In this document: piece after piece, positions 1 to 9,076 of the stretch
Layout of the letters: every line of letters begins with the position of its first letter
Position numbering within the stretch: position 1 is the first letter of the stretch
Source: Pigoraptor vietnamica
Taxonomy: Eukaryota; Opisthokonta; Filasterea
Reading direction: 5' to 3'
Length of the DNA stretch: 18,358 nucleotides
Assembly: GCA_943704525.1 (NCBI GenBank)
Contig: CALSCQ010000909.1
Span: 1 to 18,358, forward strand
The notes under the pieces: generated by a model
Seen by the model: the letters and a program-made list of their open reading frames with translations, nothing else
Databases searched by the model: none
Told to the model about the DNA's origin: nothing
Made by a program: the position numbers and the translations under genes

Positions 1-59
<59 letters not shown>

Positions 60-213
60 TGTGTGTGTGTGTGTGTGTGTGCGTGCGTGTGTGAGTGTGC
101 ATGAGTGTGCGTGTGTGCGTGTGTGTGTGTGCGCGTGTGAGTTTGCGTCTGTGTGTATGTGCATGTGTGGGTGTGCGCACGTGTGCCTGTATATGTGCGT
201 GCATGAATGTTGC
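1..213. repeat. GA then GT microsatellite in an intron
   Basis: Bases 1-57 are a pure GA dinucleotide run. From 57 onward this becomes a GT run, interrupted by GC and GA steps, until about 213. It lies upstream of the first visible exon of the GH5 gene, whose acceptor ends at 498, so it is most simply read as intron sequence. Other introns here are also TG-rich on the coding strand, for example 11634-11722, so the bias may be a general intron property. Confidence 0.9.
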
Positions 214-498
214 GTGCGTGACGCGTCAGCTTTGCTGAGTATGACTGCGCTTCAATGGCAGGGCGCATGGCATTCCCTCGTTCTACGCACAGCCCGCGAA
301 CACGTCGGACTTTGCGAAGGGAGGCAAGAAGGTCAGTGGGACTTGTCGCGCGTGCAATTGTTGTACGATGCACAGTCAATTTAACGCGATACGCCTGCAC
401 ACACATTCGTGCACGTGACGTGCGTGTGTGCGTCTGCGCATGCCGACGGAATTCTTCACCACAAGCACACACTCAATAGTTGCCCCATATCTTTCCAG

Positions 499-1939
499 GC
501 ATTCCCGCTCCCCATCGTCCCGCCTGTCTATGGCAAGGACGGGCAGCTGGCGGACTGCAACAACGTGACCAGCGGCCCCTTTGGCTGGGCGTCCGTTTAC
601 GCCACCTTCGCAGTCAGCGACGCCGCTCAGCGCATGTACGACAACGCCGACGGCATTTTGGACAGGGAAGTGTGGCCGCCCCTTTTGACTGCGCGATGAT
701 GTGCGACCACGATCTCTTGCCCTTTTTATCTCACTTCAACAAAATTTGGCAGCGAACTCCCTCCTCCTTCCTCCTCTCTCTGTCCCCCCACGCTTCTTTT
801 CAACTTACACGACGTGATCTCGCCTTTGCGCGCGCAGGTTTGGCGATTTTTGGCGGATGGTCGCACGCCGCTTTCTCTCGCGCGGGTCGGTGCTTGCGTA
901 CGAACTCCTCAACGAGCCGTGGCTGGGCCAAGTGCCGCTGTCCCTCGCCGAACTCGAACCCTGGAGCAACCCGCACTGGGACCTGTGGCTGCCTGGCCGC
1001 TCCGACGCACGCAACATTGCGCGCCTCAACGCCGCCCTGCACAAGGCCATCCGGGGCATCGACGACAAGACGATTCTCTTCTTCGAGCCCGCGACGGGGG
1101 GCAACATCCTTGACACTTTCCCCGTTGGCATGACGGAGGGCCCCGGCGGCCCTGCGTACAACGACCGCCAGGCGCTCTCGTACCACATGTACTGCCCCCC
1201 GCTGCAGAGCGACCTGCCGTACCGTCCCGGCGGCGACGGCTTCTGGGCCAAGGTGAAGGAGATGCTGGACCTCGGGGCGTGCGACCTGCTCAATGGGTTC
1301 CAGTTTGACGTGCGGCGGAAGGACGCCGCGCGGCTCGGCGTCGCAGGCTTCATGACGGAGTTTGGTTCGGTGCCGTTCGATGCGGCGGGACTTGACGTCA
1401 TTCGCTTTGCGCAGGCGAAGGCGGACGAAGCGCTGCACTCGTGGACGTACTGGTACCTCACGCCGGGCGACGCGTCGGTCCCGGAGGCGGTCCTGCGCGC
1501 CATGTCGCGTCCGCACGCGCGCGCGATTGCGGGAACGGTGCTGTCGCAGTCCTTTGAGGATGCAACCTCCACGTTCACGCTCGAGTTTTCTGCGGCGAGC
1601 AATGAGAGTGTGCGGCAGTTGCCCACGGAGGTGAGTTTCCGGCAATGCCATTTTTGATCCAAGTGCATTTTGCGTGCGCTTCCCTCGTCGTACATTTGCA
1701 TGTGTGTTCTTCTACCCCACTCACTGACTTCATCCCGGCCTCCGCGTCCGTCCGCTGTTCTTCAGATATTCTGCAGCACTACGCACGTGTACACGGGCGG
1801 TGTGGCGTGGCACGTGGCGCCGGCGGGTCTTGCGACCGCGCACTTTGACGAGGCGCGCCAGGTGCTTGCCGTGACGCTCTCGTCGTCCACGCCCGCCGGG
1901 CAGACTGTCGCTGTGGTTGTTAGTCCGAAGTCTGACTGA
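499..1939 (+). CDS. Endoglycoceramidase-like GH5 glycosidase (3' part)
   Basis: Three exons fit without frame conflict: 499-671, 838-1630 and 1766-1939 (379 residues plus TGA). The acceptors are TTTCCAG, GCGCGCAG and TTCTTCAG; the donors are GTGGCC (672) and GTGAGT (1631). The protein reads through the family-typical YDNADGILDREV, FGDFWRMVARRF and YELLNEPW. The acid/base Glu codon is 914-916 in NEPW, and the nucleophile Glu codon is 1358-1360 in FMTEFGS. The last exon encodes a small beta-sandwich that starts near TEIFCSTTHVY, as in endoglycoceramidases. Enzymes of this GH5 group split the bond between glycan and ceramide in glycosphingolipids and are usually secreted or lysosomal. The N-terminal part, which should carry the signal peptide and the HQD motif, is not in the window: no frame between 214 and 498 shows it. 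The first donor is weak, but it is the only one that gives the conserved reading. Related sterylglucosidase-type GH5 enzymes are an alternative substrate class. Confidence 0.85.
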
Positions 1940-2002
1940 TCAATAACGCTACCCAACGAACTGTCGCTCGTTTACGATGATCGTCAGTACGCACGGCGTG
2001 CA

Positions 2003-2248
2003 CTAAATTTGGCCTCTATATACCAAACAACACGTGAATTGCACATCATCAACCTTTGCCTTGGCGCGCGGCGTCAGAGCGAAGGTTGCATCGCGCACAC
2101 CGGTCCCATCAGTGTGCAGTGAATTGGTGGTGACGTCGAAGAGCCGAATTGGTGGTCGAAGGACACGGCGGATAGAGCACGGCACACACAGTAAGACAGG
2201 TAACACAGCCGCAGTGAGCGCGACCAGGCAGCCGGTACGGGTTGCCAT
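2003..2248 (-). pseudogene. Possible pectate_lyase_3-type 5' remnant
   Basis: An 81-codon minus-strand ORF begins at an ATG (2246-2248). It starts with a hydrophobic segment (residues 7-25, LVALTAAVLPVLLCV) that resembles a signal peptide. Next comes RLFDVTTNSLHTDGTGVRDAT, which resembles the opening 'FDV...aDpTGvrDsT' strand of pectate_lyase_3 parallel beta-helix proteins. The similarity ends after about residue 58 and the frame stops at 2003. Any downstream exon would have to overlap the opposite-strand GH5 gene, so I read this as a truncated remnant. The resemblance is short and judged by eye. A GAATTGGTGGT direct repeat (2121 and 2146) lies inside the key stretch and could produce some of it by chance. 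Confidence 0.25.
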
Positions 2249-3900
2249 GATCTAATGGACGTCAGACTCAAGTTGGACTGGCCTTTCATCCGCATTCAAG
2301 ACCTCACGCCGAACCGCCTCGTCCGCTGATGGATGACCGGCCTGTTGTGTAGCAATCTTCTCATAAATAATCTCATTCCCCGTGCCGGAGGCCGAGCCCG
2401 GCGCCCTGTCTCCGAGCAGGCGACACTCGGATGGCCGACTCAGTCGGCGTCGTCCCAGACGCTGTCGCGTCCAACACTGAGCCCGCTGGCATTGACGGAC
2501 GGGCAGCCGGACGTTGGACTGCAAGGCGCACGCACAACGCCAGGCCGCCGGCGGGCCGATATCTCACCGGTGCTGTCAATCCGGATTCACTACAACGCCG
2601 GCCTCCCCTTGAATGTTGATGGGCACTCGCGACAAGGGACAGGGCGTCCGGCCGGACAGTTCCTTCAGTGGAGGTCAGCATTGATTCCGTATCCACCGAG
2701 TCCTCCCTACTGTCCGCGCTCACCTCAGTTTTCCGCAACGCGCAGCCACGCCAGCCGCCGGCGGCCGCGCGTCGATCCATCGTTCAGGCGTCGGGCCGAG
2801 GCAGTCACCAATCGCAACTGCTCAGTGGCGGAGAATTATTATACTGACGGACCTGCGACGCCGCCGGCGTCACGGTCACTTTGCCGGAGCGGCGAAAGTG
2901 TCTGTGTCCTATGCAAACACTTAACGGCGAGGTTGGGCCGGGGGGGGCGCACGTCAGTTCGTGCGGGTCAGTTCAACTCAGTTCTCGCTCAGCGCGACGC
3001 GAATACGGACCGGCCTTGTAAATGAGTTCACAGCCATTGACAGTCGGCACCAGCTGACTCGGACGGCGACTCATACCGGCGCCGTGCTGACCTGGCCCTA
3101 ATTAAACCGACGCCGCCGGGACCGCTGAGCTCGGCCTCTGTCAGCCGAGGCCGATCAGGACGGCCCGGCCCAAGTCCCTGAGGCAGCACAGGGCACCAGG
3201 CTAACCTTCGTCACCGCCGCCGCTGATGCACAGTAGGGATGGACCACCGAAGGGCAGTCACTGGGCAGTCTCAGTGATGACCCGCCGTCGCGCCGAACTC
3301 ACTGTTACGGCCGCCCATCCGCTCGACAGTGAAAACCGGGAGCCGCCGCAGTCCAAGCCGGCGGCCGTTGCCATGTCCAAAACACGATTCCAGCCGCGGC
3401 CGCACCAGCTGTCGCCGGGCGCACCGCACCGCCGGCGGACCGACGGACTCCGCCGTTAAGTCGGCGGCGGCGCCCTCGCGGCGTCGGCGCGGCTCTCAGT
3501 CGGCAAGCCGTGGCCCCGCGGCCCGGCGCGCGGTCAAAGTCGGCTGATCCCACGGCGGCCGTCGGGCCGGCGCCAACTGCAAGGAATCTCGCGCCCTGCC
3601 TCGCTCACCGCGACCCGGCCCGGACTGAGTCGCGCTACTCAATCCATCGCCTCGGCTGTAGGGCCCGAGCCCATTCAATGAATCAGCTCAGTCGCCGGGC
3701 GCATCAGCCGACCGTGTCACACTGTCCGGCGGCCGGCGGCCGCGGCCCGGGCCCGGCGGCAGATCAGGCGGACCGTATGGCCCTTCTGGTAGGCCGGGCC
3801 GGCGGTTCCTTCGGGGACGCACAGCACCGGCAATCCGGAGACAGCCGCTGACGTTGAATTGACTGAGAGCATCCGTCGCCATCGCTTTTTGAGAGTGGTC
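2249..3900. other. Left arm: CAGT/CCGGC-rich non-coding DNA
   Basis: I find no convincing gene here. Several ORFs exist on both strands, but they are rich in R, P, A and S and lack domains, as expected for GC-rich non-coding DNA. From about 2380 the sequence is dense in CAGT and its complement ACTG (about 29 by hand count up to 3900, roughly three times expectation for this composition) and in CCGGC/GCCGG. The region does not look like a simple tandem repeat. A stretch of the same character occurs at 7440-8750 on the other side of the HMG-box gene. Confidence 0.5.
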
Positions 3901-3965
3901 CGTCGATTGGTACCCGGAGATGACGCCAGGCGTTCACTGGCCTCGCGGGGCATTGCATTAGATGA

Positions 3966-4002
3966 AACCGGACAGGGGGTCAGCTGTAACCGGACAAGGG
4001 GT
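3966..4002. repeat. Two near-identical 15-mers, 22 bp period
   Basis: AACCGGACAGGGGGT (3966-3980) recurs as AACCGGACAAGGGGT (3988-4002), identical at 14 of 15 positions. The start-to-start distance is 22 bases, about two helical turns. The pair marks the change from the GC-rich left arm to the AT-rich spacer. This spacing suits a pair of protein-binding sites, but no function can be assigned. Confidence 0.6.
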
Positions 4003-4975
4003 GGGAAAAGCTGCGAAAGAGCCCAATTATATCCACGAGAACTTTCTCTAACAGAAAATTTGCAAATTCCCTGAACACGTGGGCGTTACCCGAACTTTAT
4101 TTATTTTTTCATTTTTTAAAACGGCATATTCCATAGCAATTTTATTGACAGCAACATTTATTTTCTGTTCGCTTTTTCCTAATTTTGTGTTTATTAATTT
4201 TTTTATTTTTACGTTGAGCGACGCACGCGACCCTCCAAAACCGACAACGCGCCGCAATCGATCCATCTCAGTCTTGTTAGTGACCATCCCAACGATGGAT
4301 GCCATCCCAATCCATCCCATTGACTGAGATTGAAAATCCACGGAAAGAAGTGCCCGCGATGCGTGCGGAAAACACGTCACACGCAGTTATGCGCCCGCTC
4401 CGCAGTCTCGCGCAAACCAAGGGGCCATCACGGCCTGCTGTCGTACTCCACCCCCAGGCACTCGGCCGGCACTGATTTCATTTGCCGTTTCACCGAGCAT
4501 CGTGCACTTTCGGGTGACCCTGAGTTGCCGTGGAGCGTTCAAGTTCCGAGATCATTCAGGAGCGGTGCGAAGGATTACTGCGACGCTGTCGTTTCGTTCA
4601 GTGTGTGGCCGCGTTTCGCAAGCGTCGCCGCCGACGGCTCGGCGAGCCGCAGTGGCCGCAACGACGTCGGCCCGCGAGTCCCCGCCGGCGTACGCTTAAC
4701 GCCGGTTCCCTCATCTCGCAACATTGTCGGTGGCTCGCTCTCTGGTGGGGAGAATTGTTGTGTTTAACTCCGTGTCTGTCGCTCGCTCGCCATCAACTGC
4801 GGATCGCGTGACTTTAATCTTCAATTCGCTGGCCGCTGCGTAGTGCACTTCGTTCGGCCGCGCGCCTCGAGTACTTCCAGCGGCGCCAAACTTCCTACGC
4901 TCCTCCCGAATTTCCCTCGCGATAGGGGTTCCGCGACTACATAGCTTCAGCGGTTGCCGGCTTCAGTCTGTTGTG
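4003..4975. other. AT-rich spacer and HMG gene upstream region
   Basis: Bases 4081-4215 are sharply AT-rich, with T runs and TTTAAAA, in otherwise GC-rich DNA. From about 4220 the composition returns to GC-rich. An open frame at 4330-4767 has no ATG start, no domain and low-complexity content, so I do not call it a gene. The 3' part probably belongs to the 5' regulatory region of the HMG-box gene. Confidence 0.45.
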
Positions 4976-5035
4976 ATTGGGACTGAGGGCCCGGCGGAGC
5001 TGCACCGGATTGGAGGAGGCGTTCAGTCAGCCAAT
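4976..5035 (+). promoter_or_regulatory. CCAAT-box cluster upstream of HMG-box gene
   Basis: Three CCAAT elements lie 220-280 bases upstream of the proposed start: ATTGG at 4976-4980, ATTGG at 5009-5013 and CCAAT at 5031-5035. The last two face each other. Clusters like this are typical NF-Y-type promoter elements in eukaryotes. No clear TATA box was seen. Confidence 0.4.
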
Positions 5036-5125
5036 CATTCCCGATTTCTGAGCTTCACGCACTGGCCGTACAGTATCTTCGCCGTACTGCGGTCTGCTTG
5101 ACTGCGGTCCCGGCTTCCCTCGGTC

Positions 5126-5161
5126 ATGGCTGCGCTATTCGAGGCGTCGACGTGGCGGTAA
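5126..5161 (+). other. Upstream ORF before HMG-box gene
   Basis: The ATG at 5126 opens an 11-residue frame (MAALFEASTWR) that stops at 5159-5161, 94 bases before the main ATG at 5256. If transcription begins upstream of it, this uORF could lower translation of the HMG-box protein. The transcription start is unknown. Confidence 0.3.
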
Positions 5162-5255
5162 CCGTCGCGCTGTTTGAGGGATCTTGCGGCTCGTCCCACG
5201 GCTCAGCTGCGGCTGGTTCTGAATCGGCGCGGCGTCACTCTGTCGGCGTCTGGCG

Positions 5256-6965
5256 ATGTCGTCCGATCCCGCGACACACGCTCAGGCGCCACGTGGCCGA
5301 CGGCGAAGTGTCGCCGCAGAATTTCTCCCTCAGCATTCTGGGCCGTCAGACATGGCGGTTGAGCAGGCTGCAGTCGAGTCCCACTACGCCGGCGAGGGCA
5401 TACAGTCGCCGGTTGAGCTGGACGTGGCGGAACAGGCGCTCTCGGACGGCAAGTACATTGAGCTGTACAACGAGCTGACGGCGATCGCCGAGCGTGGCCT
5501 TCCGCCGCAGAGACTGACGATGAGGCAATATCGACGGCGCATGTCGGCGGTGTCGAAGGCGGCGGAGGCGGAGGCGTCTGGGGATTCCTCGCGTCGCGGC
5601 ATCATGAACAGCTTCCTCATCTTCGCGAAGCAGTATCGCCCGATTCTCCGCGCACTTTCGCCGACCTCGCCGAACGGAACGCTCTCCGAGGTCCTCTCGA
5701 AAATATGGGCGGTGATACCTAACGAGCACAAGGAGTTCTACAGGCAACAGGCGTCGGACTTGCGCGAGGAATACCGGCGGCGCGAGAAGCCAACGGGGGC
5801 GCCGGCTCGAAAGAGGAGAGCGTCCGCGGCCGAACAAGAGGCGGAGGACGACGAGGACGTGCTGCACAAGCGCGCTAAGCCGTCGCGCAGCGGGATAGCG
5901 GGCACCGATAACGATTCCGCACCGCCTTCAGCAGGGTCACTCGGTAGCAGCGGCGACGCCAGGCAGCGGCAGCGTCGGTCGCAGCCAAACCCGTCGCGGC
6001 GCGCTCGAGCGAAGCGTCGCAGTGCTGCGGCTGTCCCGGACTCAACGGATGGCACTACGGTCTCTGGTCCATTAGAGGCTGGTTCTGTTGTGGCCGGAGT
6101 GGAGGCGCAGCCGGCGGGAGATGACGTTCCACCGGCGCGGGGACGGCGTCGAGGTCGCAAGCGTCATCAGAGTACGAGCGCCGAGGATGCCGTTGTGACG
6201 CCTGGGGCAAACGCATGGGCAGATATATCATTGCTGGTACCCTTTATGGAACACGATTTCGTGGGTGCGCCAAGTCTATCGGCTGCCGGCGGGTCGGATT
6301 TCATTTCGTGCATGGGGCCGGTTCGCGACGGCTCGCAAATTGCGCATTGGGGTTCGTCATCGGTCGTCGAACCCCCGTCGGGCAGTGCGCTTTCAAGTTC
6401 TGCGCCACAACAACACTCGCAACACCTCGCCAACGGTCAGATTGGAGCCACACCTTCGGAGTCGTCGTGGTTGCGACCGCGCATCATTGCGCCCGCCACT
6501 GTAGACAATCCGCCGGCCCCGCCGGTGCCCTGGTCCGCGCGGGTGTTCGGTCGCAGCTCGGGCCTGTTTTCTGGGCCAGATCGCCGAATCGACGACATTG
6601 CGCGGCGGTATTTCGGGGAGGACGCCGTCGATAGCGGCCCTGTTGTGGCGGATCACGGCGCGTTCGCGGCCGGCCAGGGCGCCGGGCGGCAAGCCGGCGC
6701 GACGGCGGCAGGAGTCGGAGTGTTTGTACCGTTCCTGGATGCTACTGTTCAGGGGCATGAGATGGCGACTGCGGCGATTGCCGGTATCGGTGCACACGTG
6801 CCCGCGGCTTCGGCGGCCGCCGGCGAGTCGGGTGCTTCGGTGCCGGAACAGACGGCAAAGCCGACAACAGCGGACGCGGCCGCCGCCGCAATGCAGCTAG
6901 AGCCGGTCTCCCTCAGTTGGAGAAGGCCGCAGGGGTATTGGTCAATGAAGGTGACATTGCTGTGA
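5256..6965 (+). CDS. HMG-box (MAT/SOX-like) DNA-binding protein
   Basis: A single open frame encodes 569 residues. Residues about 115-178 (bases 5598-5789) form an HMG box: MNSFLIFAKQYRPIL, then ALSP, LSEVLSKIWAVIP, and FYRQQASDLREEYRRREKP. The N-[SA]-F-[LI]-[IL]-[FY] start and the S-x-[IV]-L-[SG]-K-[IM]-W core resemble the sequence-specific MATA/SOX class more than the HMGB class. Three basic clusters follow, near residues 185-190, 205-209 and 245-255, which probably serve nuclear import and DNA contact; a further RGRRRGRKR stretch lies near residue 295. The C-terminal half is low-complexity (S, A, G, P rich) with two similar patches, LLVPFMEHDF and VFVPFLDATV. The role is probably transcription regulation in the nucleus. 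Met 5256 is the first in-frame ATG. The gene sits alone between two compositionally unusual arms. A GT near 6951 could be a donor to a missed exon, but the frame closes cleanly with TGA. Confidence 0.75.
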   Translation: MSSDPATHAQAPRGRRRSVAAEFLPQHSGPSDMAVEQAAVESHYAGEGIQSPVELDVAEQALSDGKYIELYNELTAIAERGLPPQRLTMRQYRRRMSAVSKAAEAEASGDSSRRGIMNSFLIFAKQYRPILRALSPTSPNGTLSEVLSKIWAVIPNEHKEFYRQQASDLREEYRRREKPTGAPARKRRASAAEQEAEDDEDVLHKRAKPSRSGIAGTDNDSAPPSAGSLGSSGDARQRQRRSQPNPSRRARAKRRSAAAVPDSTDGTTVSGPLEAGSVVAGVEAQPAGDDVPPARGRRRGRKRHQSTSAEDAVVTPGANAWADISLLVPFMEHDFVGAPSLSAAGGSDFISCMGPVRDGSQIAHWGSSSVVEPPSGSALSSSAPQQHSQHLANGQIGATPSESSWLRPRIIAPATVDNPPAPPVPWSARVFGRSSGLFSGPDRRIDDIARRYFGEDAVDSGPVVADHGAFAAGQGAGRQAGATAAGVGVFVPFLDATVQGHEMATAAIAGIGAHVPAASAAAGESGASVPEQTAKPTTADAAAAAMQLEPVSLSWRRPQGYWSMKVTLL

Positions 6966-7440
6966 CTCAGCTTGTCACTCCTTCGAACTGATTGCGCGCG
7001 TGGTGCAATGTCTGTCGCCTATAAATCTTTTAAGCCGGTTGACAACAGAATGATTTGATTTGATGCAACATGACTGTTCGGCGAACTCACCTTATTTCCC
7101 TTTTTCCCAACCAGTACTGCACACACACTCACTTTCGGTAAATTTTTTTGAGTCCCTTTTCCTTGTGACGACTGCAGTGCGATATTACCGCACCAGGGGT
7201 GGGGCGGGTAACATTCCCGAAAATTATTTAAAATTTTAAAAAAGCGCTTTCAGTGCAATCTGTATTGCCGCATAGAACACTTCATCGTTTTCCGCGAGCT
7301 CCAATTTTTTTTGTGTTTCACACCAAGCGAAGGGGTCGAGCGCCGCATCTGTAACGTGCGCCGATTGGTGCCCGACAATTCGTCACCAACTGAAATCCGA
7401 CATTGGGCCATCGAAAATGTCTGGATCGGTGACTCACACT
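6966..7440. other. 3' flank of HMG-box gene with AT-rich spacer
   Basis: No gene was seen. Bases 7138-7320 contain several A/T runs, including AAAATTATTTAAAATTTTAAAAAA (7220-7243 region). The stretch 7201-7246 resembles 4081-4125 on the other side of the gene in the order GGGCG, CCCGAA, TTATTTA and a TTTTAAAA block. The HMG-box mRNA probably ends in the first 100 bases, but no canonical AATAAA is present. Confidence 0.4.
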
Positions 7441-8760
7441 AGCCGTGCGCACGCGCACACCGGCGGCTGGCACTATTATTCAGGGCTGGCCGGTTCAGCA
7501 TTGCGGTGGTTCAGCACGCGACGGCACGCGACATCGGCTGCTGCCTGCCCAGGCCCGGCCCGCGACTGAAGCAGTCTCGGATCAAGCCTCAGTGCCGCCG
7601 GACTGCGGGCTGCCGAGGCTGGCGGCCTGCGATGCTCAGAATGAGGCCAGGGTTGGCGAAGTCAACTGAGGAAAGTTGGGTGGCTCGGCCGCCGGCGATC
7701 ACGGGGCTGCTGGTCGACGATAGCGATAGTTCCGGCTTCAGTTAATACAGGTTGCACGTCCGACCGTCTCCGTCCGCCGGGCCGACTGCCGGCTGCGGCG
7801 GCGATAACGGCGTCAGTTCGGGCGCCACTCGGCCAAGCACTTGCGGGCGTCCGTCTCGGCAGTGAACTGTGTATCTGTGGCCGGCGGGCAGTGCATCAGC
7901 GACGGCTGAGCGGCCGTCAGTTCAGCAGCCGTGCCCGGCCCGCCCGGTTAGTAGAATCTCTCAGTGATCAGTCCGAGCCGCGCGGTGTAGCCGGCAGTGA
8001 CTGAGTGCGCCGGCCTGAGAGCGGTGGTGCCAGCGAGTCACTCATCCCAGTTTCTAATCAGTCAGCGGCAGTGGATCTCACTGACTGTGCCGGTCGCCGC
8101 CGCGGCGGCCAACGTCGAGTTCAGTACTCCGGCCGTGCCGGACGCTGATGCGGCCCGGCGGCGTTCAATAAACTGAGCACGGCACTGGTGCCCGGCGGGA
8201 GTCAGATGCCGGCGGCCGGACACGGTGCCGCGCAGCCCGGCCGGGCGGCAGCCGTGCATCAAGGCCGAGTGTGTTCCGTGACGGGATTGGTTACCATGGT
8301 CTGGACAAATTCCGCGCCGCGCACGCACTCTCAAATTGTCACTGATCCGACCGGGCCGGCGCCGCCGGGCGACTGAACGTTAGACCGGCACTTTGCTGCA
8401 TGACCGACAACAGTCAGTAATGGCACCAGACGGCAGCGGCGGGCCGGGCATCCAATCTGCCACCGGGCCGCTGAGTCTTCCAGTCTCGCCGAGTCGGATA
8501 CCCCGCCGCCTGGAGTCGCGCTGCAAGAGCCAACGGGAGTAGTCAGCCGGGTTCCGTGTCACTGGCTGAGCCGCCGGATTATTGCCCTGATCGGCACCGA
8601 CCTAAACTTGCTGTCGCCGCCGCCACTGACGAGATCATTCCCCGACCGGCTGCCGGGCTCAGAGGCCACGCCGGGCTACAAATCCAGTCCGGCTTCGGCT
8701 ATTTCGTGCCGCAGCCGACGCAACCGTATGGCCAGAGTCTGCTAATCAATTCAGCGGGCG
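7441..8760. other. Right arm: CAGT/CCGGC-rich non-coding DNA
   Basis: No plausible gene is present; the open frames are short, mostly lack ATG starts and have no domains. By hand count there are about 32 CAGT or ACTG words, three to four times expectation for this composition, with abundant CCGGC/GCCGG. The texture matches that of 2380-3900, yet I could find no long identical stretch between the two arms in either orientation. Confidence 0.5.
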
Positions 8761-8851
8761 ATTATAGACAAAATACAACGAACGGTCGTGCAATTCATTC
8801 GCCGACGGAACTTGGAGCCATTCGGACTAAATTTTAAGTGTACAGTGATGC

Positions 8852-9001
8852 CATTGTGGCAACAGCGCGTGGTTTGTGCGTGCGTGTTTTGTGGAACGGC
8901 GAGAGTCCGACCGGCGTTGATAAGTAAGCGCCGGCGGGCTCGTGCGGTCAGTCCCGAGAACACGTCGACACTGACAAGCCGCGATAGTGTTGCCACCAAT
9001 G
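8852..9001. repeat. Short inverted repeat downstream of cupin gene
   Basis: CATTGTGGCAACA (8852-8864) pairs with TGTTGCCACCAATG (8988-9001) with one unpaired base; the arms are separated by 123 bases. It lies just beyond the stop codon of the minus-strand cupin gene, so it may fold in that gene's 3' UTR, or it may be chance. Confidence 0.3.
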
Positions 9002-9076
9002 TGCGTCGACAAGAAACGCCGAGAAGAACTGCGGCTTCGTCGCGCGCACGTGGTGTCGACAGCGCCGTGGCCTCTG

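Noticed and set aside
214-498. Possible upstream exon of the GH5 gene
   Set aside because: No frame contains the expected HQD/GxG segment that precedes the FPLPI stretch in the family, so it was read as intron.
800-1701. Two long minus-strand frames over the GH5 exon
   Set aside because: They are shadows of the conserved GH5 coding exon.
2400-3900. CRISPR array or regular tandem repeat
   Set aside because: Recurring CAGT and CCGGC words have no fixed spacing or repeat length.
4048-4380. 110-codon minus-strand frame in the AT-rich spacer
   Set aside because: The lysine/asparagine-rich product is what AT-rich DNA gives by chance; no domain was recognised.
4330-4767. 145-codon frame starting with CPRCVRK
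   Set aside because: There is no ATG start, a single CxxC only, and low-complexity remainder; it probably lies in the HMG gene 5' region.
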